Origin: Sthenelais limicola
Lineage: Eukaryota; Annelida; Polychaeta; Phyllodocida; Sigalionidae
Reading direction: 5' to 3'
DNA length: 64,000 nucleotides
NCBI GenBank assembly: GCA_942159475.1
Contig: OW804102.1
Coordinates: forward strand, 22,138,684-22,202,683
The translations under genes were made by a program, and so were the position numbers. Below the pieces are notes generated by a model. The model searched no databases. It saw only the letters and a program-made list of their open reading frames with translations, and was not told the DNA's origin. Positions 56,912 through 64,000 of this stretch are shown here, one piece after another (within the stretch, counting starts at the first letter, position 1; each line of letters opens with the position of its first letter).

Positions 56912-57090
56912 CAGTGGAACCTCTCTATTGAGACCACCCTTGGGACTGAACGATTTGTGGTCTCATAGCGAGGTGATCTCATTAGAGCGGCTAATCTAAT
57001 AAGAGCAAAAGCAATTCGGGACTGAGAGAAACTGGTCTCAATAGAGGGGTGGTCTCTATAGAGAGCTGGTCTTTATGCGAGGTTCCACTG
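56912..57090. mobile_element. 179-bp Tc1/mariner-type MITE, TA duplication
   Basis: CAGTGGAACCTCTCTATTGA at the left and GCGAGGTTCCACTG at the right, flanked by TA on both sides. Interior has imperfect repeats of GGTCTCATAGCGAGGTGATC and AGAGGGGTGGTCTCTATAGA type. CAGTGGAACCTC ends are common in invertebrate TA-inserting elements. Confidence 0.85.
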
Positions 57091-57140
57091 TATTCTAATA
57101 ACAGTGTTATTGGAAACTACCACTATCAAGGGTGCTGGAG

Positions 57141-57219
57141 AATCAAGCGACTGTCAAAATGTCCCACTGTTTTACTATGACATAGTAACACAGTGGGACA
57201 TTTTGACAGTCGCTTGATT
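57141..57219. mobile_element. 79-bp near-perfect hairpin
   Basis: AATCAAGCGACTGTCAAAAT, GTCCCACTGT, TACTATG, one-base centre, CATAGTA, ACAGTGGGAC, ATTTTGACAGTCGCTTGATT. Arms of ~38 bp with one or two mismatches. It lies in the spacer, ending 10 bp before element B. Either a minimal foldback element or a structured RNA. Confidence 0.8.
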
Positions 57220-58310
57220 ACAGTTATAATAGTCCAGGCAATCTAGCTCAAAAAAGGGCTGAACCTAGGAAAAATTGCAACAGAAGGTTTCTCAACGGTT
57301 TTGGGTAGTATGAGTGCCCCTTATCATCATACTAAAAGTCTAGAAAAATCTAGGTAGGGGAACATGCCCAAAATCTCAAAAAACAAAATGGCCGCCTCTC
57401 AAACTTTGAAACGCCATAACTCAGTGTAAAATCAATATATATTCAAGTGTAAACATACTTTTTTAAGGTTTTCAGACATGGGGAATCCAATGAAACAATC
57501 ATAAAATCCATAGAAACAATATTTATCAAGTTAGTGTATTGATACAGAGAAGAAATTGGAAAAGATGTCCAGCAAATCCATCCTGTGAGGGGGAAAAAAA
57601 TCTAACTCATTTTGATTGAAAACATTCATGACCATGGAAAGTAGGAAAAGAGTTTCTGTAATCCAAACTGTTATACAAGCATATTGAACAGTGCATATTA
57701 AAGTGACACTTCTCACTGTTGTGGGCCAGATTATCAAGTAACAGAGTTTCTATGTCCTTTTCTAGTATTTGACTCACCTTACCCTACCTAACTAACTCCT
57801 GTGGATATCAAAACTCTAACATTCATATTATATCAGATATTTGGTACAATAGTGAGCAAAATTGTTTTCATATACCATGCAGAGATGTCCAGTTATGTCA
57901 GAATGGCAGTTGGGTTCTGGCATCTGGAGTTACATAATGCCAGCCTTGACCAAAGGTCACTCATAGACTCCTAGGTTAAAGCTAGTTACATCCCTGGTCA
58001 CTTAAGAGAGTGGGGGCACCACTTGACGGCTACTATTCTGTGATTTGAAATCTGGTCTATTCATTACACTTATTCAATGATTATTGAATGAGGAAACAAT
58101 GTTGGTGCTCTATATACTTAAGATATTGTCATACATGTCCTATATGTTTACACTGAATAAGTTTCATGTGATTCTGTGACTACTCATTTTAACTATCTTA
58201 GCCACTTTAAGAAAATAGTATTTGTATTACTCTGATATACTTCAAGAAATCTCAATTCTCCTCCTGCATAAGGCACCTCTCATGTTGTCCTTAATTTGAT
58301 CATTAGCACC

Positions 58311-58733
58311 TCAACTGTTTGAACAGTCACCATTGCCAGGCCACATCTGAAATACATTCCAAGTTTAATCTTCTGAAGGAATACCTCTGACTGTTGCAGT
58401 CATTCTAGCATAATTTGTAGTTGTTCATCAGGAGCAGGAGTTCACTTGGTAGATACAGATGGGAATTGTGAACATCTATAATGGAACATAATTCCAAGTT
58501 TGAATCTAGTGGTATTAGTCTATGTATATCTCAGCTTGCCTTTGGCATTCAGGTATGCTGCATCATAGACGCAAAAATACCCTATGTTGTATCATACCCT
58601 GTTATTTCAATAAGAGTGCTGTGCACATTTGCTATCCTAGAATTCTCTAATAGCATTTGATACACAAACGTCTTTTGAACATATGATGGGAGGAGGAACA
58701 GCCTCAATTCCCCCTTCTCACTGGCATAGTTCT
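58311..58733 (-). pseudogene. Decayed nuclease C-terminal half, copy 2 in B
   Basis: Mirror image of 54930-55352 in element A, with the same stops, frameshifts and CSNS-stop end (at 58311). Both twins share the damage, so decay preceded the spread of this element lineage. Confidence 0.6.
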
Positions 58734-59102
58734 CAATAAAACATGATGCTCTGAAAATACCAGCCTCAATGATCTATATATGAGCAACAAGGTCCAGGAA
58801 GATTCTTGATCATTTGAAAAAATACCACTGGAAGTTGTTCTCAGTCACGAAAAAGGAATGATCTCTAATTCATATATATCATATCATATGGTTATAAATT
58901 CCATTTGATTGAAGGGATTGGTTGCTTTAAGCCCCTTTTAACACTAAAGATTCATATTCTACATTGTAGAACTACTAGATAAGTGTATTCTGAGAATCCA
59001 CAGATAGCAGAGTCTTTTTATCCCTACCAAGAAAGTGGAGCTTTGTTCTCTAAATGCAAAGATGTGGTGTGAATATGCTGTAATGATTGGTAACCGGAAA
59101 CT

Positions 59103-60139
59103 TTGAAAACTTTAGCTGCAAGTAATCTGGAATGAATATGTGTATGGTAGGCTATAAGAGGGTTTCCATGTAGTTGCACAAAATTATTGACTGACTTGAC
59201 TGTCAACAGAACTGGTCAGTAATCACCCATATCTGTGCACTTTCAAATCAAGGGGAAAAGGTATGACCAAATAAATGACCTCCTTGTGGAGATACAAGGG
59301 TGCTACAGAAGGACTGTTTTCTTTTCCAGCAACCATGCATGACATAGCAAAGAAAGTATAAGTTGAAATCTATGAACATCTGAGGGCAAATTATATCATT
59401 ACATTGCATGCCAAAGCAGATGCAGATATGCTTATATTGCAAACAGCAGTTGAATTTGCTAAGGAATGTGGCACTATTCCCATCGGTGAAAACACACACT
59501 TGATTACAACATCTTTCCATGACTCAAAGAGGGAAAGAGTGCAAAAGAGCCAAGCGTTTGGAGCATCAAATGTGTGAAAAGAATCTAGGATACCAGGAAT
59601 GCAGAACACTGCTCTTCTTAATGCAAATAGCATGATGTGATATAAAATTAAATTCTTTTGGTCTATGAGATTCAACTGCTATTTGCAACATAAGCATATC
59701 AGTATCTGCTTCTGCATTTAGATGTTTGCCAGCATGTTTATGCTCCAAATACAAGCTGAGGTGTCCCCTGATAACAGAGTATCCTTATTGGATATATAGA
59801 GAAAGGTGAAGAATGGGATATTTTAGTTCTGTAAATTACTGCATTATAAAAAAAGGCTCCCTGCCCTCCTCAAGCATGTCCATCCACAGATCCTCCCATC
59901 TATATCTGCTGCTAATAAGTACCACAGCCAGAGAGTATGCTACCAAATTTAAACTTGGAAGGAAGTTCAATTCCATCCATAGATTTGGGGATGGAAGTCA
60001 ACTGACCTCCCTAATGCAACTACTACAGATCATTTGCTGCAGATGTAAGAGAAACTGTTGCAGTCTGAAGTGTTCATGACAGATTATCATGGAATGCACT
60101 GCTGCATGTGGCCATGATGGTGAATGTTCAAACAGCTGA
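59103..60139 (+). pseudogene. Decayed transposon XPG/PIN-like nuclease, copy 1 in B
   Basis: In order on plus: QVIWNEYVYGRL; KSRGKGMTK; VEIYEHLRANYIITLHAKAD (open frame 59362-59577), giving HAKADADMLILQTAVEFAK and IPIGENTHL; SVWSIKCVKRI; LFLMQIA-stop-CDI (FLHAIxGCDTTS-like); LPSISAANKYHSQRVCYQI; IWGWK; CRCKRNCCSLKCS; MECTAACGHDGECSNS-stop (60137-60139). This matches, in order, a protein type common in invertebrate transposon-related repeats: an acidic ADxD...GEDTDL nuclease core, then a CXC-like cysteine tail. GEDTDL has become GENTHL, so two acidic residues are lost. Many stops and frameshifts; not functional. An inverted 150-bp piece of copy 2 (59604-59754) interrupts it. Confidence 0.65.
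59604..59754 (-). pseudogene. Displaced nuclease-motif fragment, copy 2 in B
   Basis: Mirror of 53909-54060: minus strand reads EADTDMLMLQIAVES inside copy 1. Confidence 0.6.
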
Positions 60140-61014
60140 GGCACTATATGTACCAGACTGATGAAGTCAGGCTGATATGTCAGCTGCCATATTGACAGGT
60201 ATTACAGCAATACTTATGACAGTTTGTTCAGTGGAACAATGTTACCATATATATATCCTTGGTTATGAATGCCTTTGTACAATCTGACTAAATGAGTTTT
60301 TTCCCTTCACAGGATGCATTTGCTGGACATTTTTCATGTATCAGAAGACTAACCTGATAAATAATGATTATATGGATTTTATTATTGTTTCATTGGATTC
60401 TCCATGCCTGAAAACATTGGAAACATGTATTCACACTTGAATATAAGTTGGTCTTACACTGAGTTAATTTAAGGACAATATATGAGGTGCCTTATGCAGG
60501 AGGTGAATTGATATTTCTTGAAGTAACAGAGTAATACAAATACTATTCTCCTTATATGCACTGTTCAATATTCTTGTATAATAGTTTGGATTACAGAAAC
60601 TCATTTCCTAGTGCCCTTGATCATGAATGTTTTCAATCAAATTGAGTTAGATTTTTTTCTCTTCACAGGATGCATTTGCTGGACATATTTTCCCATTTCT
60701 TCTCTGTATCAGTACACTAACTTGAAAAATATTGTTTCTATGGATTTCATTATTGTTTCATTGGATTCCCAATGCCCGAAAACCATGAAAAAGTGTATTC
60801 ACACTTGAATATATATTGATTTTACACTGAGTTATGGCGTTTCAAAGTTTGAGAGGCGGCCATTTTGTTTTTTGAGATTTTGGGCATGTTCTCCTACATA
60901 GATTTTTCTAGACTTTTAGTATGATGATAAGGGGCACTCATACTACCCAAAACCGTTGAGAAACCTTCTGTTGCAATTTTTCCTAGGTCAAACCCTATTT
61001 TTACTGGACTATAA

Positions 61015-61656
61015 ATGAATTGTCAATATCTTGATTTTTTTTAAATGTTTTATCTGCCTTGTACATTTAAATTCTTTACAAAAATACGCACAACCACAAT
61101 GGTGATTATTTTCATGCATTGCCAAAGTCAGGTTGTACAACTTAATCGAATTCTACCTAATTCGATATGACACGATAAATATAATTTAAACAAATGCAAT
61201 TTTCTAATCCCCGCCCCCCCCCCCCCCCGGCAATGATCTCATAAATGAAATATACCTCAACCTTTATGTTTTTTTGTGTTACAATACATTATGTATAATC
61301 AAACTCTTTAATCATACAATTATACAAACTGGGACAAATAAGCCCTATAATCTTGATATCAGTCACTGTGTTTTACTGTCATTTGGTGACAGAACGAGAG
61401 GGAATGAGTAGAAGAGAAAGTTGACTTTGATGTGTAAATGCAGCAAGAACCCTGTGTACCTGATTGCTGGTTATAATTGCTTTATACAAATACAATGTCT
61501 AATATAATTCGTCCTATATTTACATTTAAGTAGTTCTGTTTGTTCCTTGAGATTTGGGGAACATACTCAAGGGTTTTATAAACTTTATTAGCTTGCGAGC
61601 AATGATTCAATCTAGTGGAGCAGATCTATTTTCTAAGAGTGGTGAATCAAACTCTA
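61015..61656. other. Unique sequence with a C15 run
   Basis: C run at 61214-61228. No frame or repeat of note. Confidence 0.4.
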
Positions 61657-61983
61657 GGGGCCTGTTGCAAAAGAAATATATAGTTTAAAACGTGTTTTTC
61701 TTTGGTTGGGTAAACAATTCCTACTATAATTAGGCACTATTTTCGTGCGGTAGACCTGTTACGCAGAGCATTGCTTCCAATTCAGTGTATGATGTAATTG
61801 ACAATTTATTTGTAAGCTGTAAAACTGAATAAAAGTTATTATATATAAGAATGAATAGTCCTGTCTGTGTAGCGAATTCTTTCCATAAAAGTCCCTTTAG
61901 CTGCTTAGCAATACAAGGTAAACTAGCTAAGTAGGAACAATATTAAATAAGGATCTCTTACGCAAAGGGCCCCAGCTTTTAGG
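61657..61983. mobile_element. 327-bp MITE, GGGGCC ends
   Basis: GGGGCCTGTTGCAAAAGAA at the left and TCTTACGCAAAGGGCCCC at the right form ~18-bp imperfect inverted ends. Interior has CTTAGCAATACAAGGTAAAC and GCTAAGTAGGAACAATATTA, related to 19.4-19.7 kb and 23.3-23.45 kb. Confidence 0.65.
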
Positions 61984-62287
61984 GAAATAGGAGAACAACA
62001 TTTATTACCAATGGGTGGGGAGGTGGTTGAATTCATGAACGCACCGCCCATTCCCAGTCTACTCTAGGTATGATGTAGATAACTTAATAGCTTCATCAAT
62101 TGAGGCAAGGGTATGGTTGCCACATTAATTCCAGACCAGGGTGGACCATGCATTGAGCACTGTTGATGTTGAAGGAGGAAGGGAGGCTTAATTTGTCAAG
62201 TTGTCAATCAAAGCTCACATTAGCCCGCCTCAGACATAAAGATATATTGGGTAGATATATTGGGTTGATGGAAATGCTACTTTGCTC

Positions 62288-62350
62288 GTCACACGCCACA
62301 CGCCACACGCCACACGCCACACGCCACACGCCACACGCCACACGCCACAC
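62288..62350 (+). repeat. CACACGC heptamer array, about nine copies
   Basis: Perfect 7-bp units CACACGC. The 63-codon frame running through it (62163-62354) gains HATRHTP repeats from the array and is not a gene. Confidence 0.95.
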
Positions 62351-62384
62351 TTAAATAATTAATATGTGTCAGTCAAATCGCCTG

Positions 62385-62485
62385 AAGATGTACATTCTTA
62401 AATAACCCAAATTTAAGACAATAGTGAGGTTCAAAGTACGTTTAACCTAATCGAGAGGATGTCTTGATTCAACGCAATATAGCAC
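62385..62485 (-). mobile_element. Family 1 MITE fragment
   Basis: AATAACCCAAATTTAAGACA, GTTTAACCTAATCGAGAGGA, TTGATTCAACGCAATATAGC. Reverse 3' half, eroded. Confidence 0.5.
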
Positions 62486-62542
62486 GTATATATCATAGAA
62501 CTGAATGAGAGCTGCATATGCGACGACGTATTCACAAAACGC

Positions 62543-62614
62543 AAGTGTCTTTTGGTGCATATCTTTCACAAGTAGCGAGGGCAAGCGTGACAGACACGCA
62601 CCAAAAGACACAAG
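62543..62614. repeat. 72-bp hairpin, AAGTGTCTTTTGGTGC arms
   Basis: AAGTGTCTTTTGGTGC is mirrored by GCACCAAAAGACAC, with a ~40-nt loop holding GAGGGCAAGCGTGACAG. Arms 14-16 bp, perfect over 14. Possible MITE core or structured RNA. Confidence 0.6.
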
Positions 62615-63077
62615 AAATGACAAATAATTCTGAAAGGATTGCAGTTGTATTTTCTTTAAATTTAAGACCAAGTTGCAAGATTTCATGTTCGACCAGATAC
62701 AGATACCGTTTCTAACGGGGATTTTGTGGTGTTGTTCAGATAGCGAAATATAATGCAATCTCAGCGAACCTGACAATTAGGATTCGCGTAGGTCAATGTG
62801 GAATTGCAACACTCCACCCAGGACACGCAGGTCTACATAAAGAAGGGACGCTCTCAAGGACGCGCTGAAAATAAGCTGTTCATAAAATAAAAATAAAATG
62901 CAGACGTGTCACATCTACCCTACCCTAGTCACGCTGTCTTATAGCAGGGAGATTAAAGCACAATGTTGTAAGGGGTGCAGGAGATTTCTATGATTTTACC
63001 CATGACGCAATATTTTTAATTTGCATCATACACTTCTAGTTCACTTGTTCCCTTGTAAACTGAAATAGAAACAGTAG
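62615..63077. other. Unique sequence, no supported feature
   Basis: No repeat or domain recognised. Confidence 0.4.
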
Positions 63078-63302
63078 CTCAAATGTGATGTGTTACAAAA
63101 AAGGAGTCTTAAGTAGCAAAATTGATATTTTTCAAAGTGTTTTATCCACAAGGTCAATTTGTTTTTGGTATACGTGTAATGCGCTTAGTCGTATCAGAAT
63201 ATGTACCGACATCTGCCTGATCTAACCTTTTAAAATACGATGGAATCTCAAAATCCATTATTTTGCGACTTATGCCTCATTTCCGTATAACACATCACAT
63301 GT
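63078..63302. mobile_element. Family D MITE, complete (225 bp)
   Basis: Left AATGTGATGTGTTACAAAAA, AGGAGTCTTAAGTAGCAAAA; right CCATTATTTTGCGACTTATG, CCTCATTTCCGTATAACACA, TCACATGT. The two ends are ~40-bp imperfect inverted repeats and define the family. Confidence 0.65.
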
Positions 63303-64000
63303 ATCAAATATTCAAAAGCATCACCTCCTCAACAAGAGATAATATACCAAATAAACAACTTTTCCGATATTTTAGCTTAGGGACTGGAAAAATACTGCTC
63401 AGTACTTAAAAATAATTAACCACAAAAAGTGAAGGCGCTAAATAAAGAGACCCTCGAGAGGCACCAGCAATACATGGGAGATTACAGTCCAAATCCCTTT
63501 GGCAGCATGTTAAAACCTCCCCAGGTTCCGGCGAATACTAAAAATGATTTGTTACTTCATTAAAAGTTCCCCTTCCAGTGAAACGGATGAAAATTGAGGA
63601 AAACAAAAGACAAAACATCCAAATATTTCTATTCACATTGTTTTTTTAAAAAGGAAAAGCCCTTACAACTTTTATTGTTTAAATCTGAGCAATGATATCA
63701 ATCTTTAACTTTGTTGTCCTTATCCCCTGAAGCCTAGAAAAGTCAAACTTTAATTGAAATTTATTTGTAAAATTATTCATCTAAAGCTGGAAATCTTATG
63801 TGGTTCTGTAATCAGGATATTCATGCACACATCAGTTTAGAGTTAGTACTTATAACGTGGTGACGTGTTACACATAATGATGGTCCTGGACAGTTTTGCC
63901 TTGGGTAATAAATTGGGTAATACATTCTATAATTTATTATTTTGACTTACACTTCTGAGTGAACATCGCATGTATATGTTGGGATGGAGTCAGTTCAAAC
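63303..64000. other. Unique AT-rich sequence
   Basis: No supported feature up to the window edge. Confidence 0.45.

Larger units (their letters stand above)
57230..61011 (-). mobile_element. Foldback DNA transposon B (3782 bp), inverted twin of A
   Basis: Reverse complement of element A. Paired positions sum to 113663 from 52855 to the inner ends, so there is no net indel there; the only indel noticed is one extra AT in A near 52845. It starts TAGTCCAGGCAATCTAGC and ends TTTTTACTGGACTA. Flanks are TAA on both sides (57227-57229 and 61012-61014), different from A's CAT. This argues for independent insertion of a nearly identical copy in the opposite orientation. Confidence 0.85.

Noticed and set aside
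52650..61011. Assembly artefact (false inverted duplication) as the explanation of the palindrome
   Set aside because: Different 3-bp target duplications and unrelated flanks at all four junctions fit two insertions better; reads would settle it.
62163..62354. 63-codon frame ending in HATRHTP repeats
   Set aside because: Repeat part is the CACACGC heptamer read in frame.
1..64000. CRISPR array or bacterial operon
   Set aside because: No regular repeat-spacer pattern, no ribosome-binding sites, coding density near zero; the sequence is eukaryotic in character.

Overview
The window looks like non-coding DNA of a metazoan, most likely a marine invertebrate. It is AT-rich. It has no operon structure and no ribosome-binding pattern. 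It is crowded with short inverted-repeat transposons, minisatellites, purine tracts and tRNA-derived SINE remnants. I could not fix the phylum. No intact gene of any class is visible in 64 kb: the many 60-140 codon open frames lie in repeats or low-complexity DNA, or have no recognisable domain.

Layout. 0.7-4.3 kb: a ~150-bp tandem repeat, a nested hairpin/MITE and an inverted/direct repeat cluster. 4.5-4.9 kb: a GC-richer patch with two CCAAT boxes and an E-box, the best promoter candidate. 6-13.5 kb: MITEs, a G-rich minisatellite, a ~640-bp GGGAGAGA purine tract and twin TA-type MITEs. 14.4-15.6 kb: a ~16-bp minisatellite (ACGACCAACTTTTTTT type), inverted GGTCCGA arrays and a short telomere-like run. 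16-28 kb: dense MITEs, including one of 435 bp with TAA target duplications. 30-40 kb: a LINE-like 3' tail, a TTAA-type MITE, a 30-bp-class minisatellite and two hammerhead-ribozyme-like cores of the kind known from Penelope-like retroelements. 41-42.4 kb: an old relative of the main transposon and a tRNA-SINE. 46-50 kb: more MITEs.

The centrepiece is 52650-61011. Two near-identical 3.78-kb foldback transposons (A, 52650-56433; B, 57230-61011) sit in opposite orientation, making an ~8.4-kb palindrome with a 796-bp spacer. Both have TAGTCCAG...CTGGACTA ends. Each has its own 3-bp target duplication (CAT for A, TAA for B), so they look like two separate recent insertions and not an assembly fold. 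Each carries two decayed, interleaved, opposite-strand copies of one transposon protein: an acidic XPG/PIN-like nuclease motif, a GCDTTS-like motif, an HSxRVYYQ...WGWK block and a CXC-like cysteine tail ending CSNS-stop. TSD length and nuclease type fit the Academ superfamily, but that assignment is from memory. Element A split an older MITE, which gives a relative age.

Four recurrent MITE families recur through the window. Family 1 has GGGTCAGAT-TTCAGAAAATGTACAATT ends; Family 2 has TAGGGGASTTGCAT ends and GCCATTTTGAATCTTGATTCGCATGG; Family 3 has AGCTGCACTCTCA ends at TTAA; Family D has ATGTGATGTGTTACAGRAAAATGAGTC ends. They likely moved using transposases encoded elsewhere.
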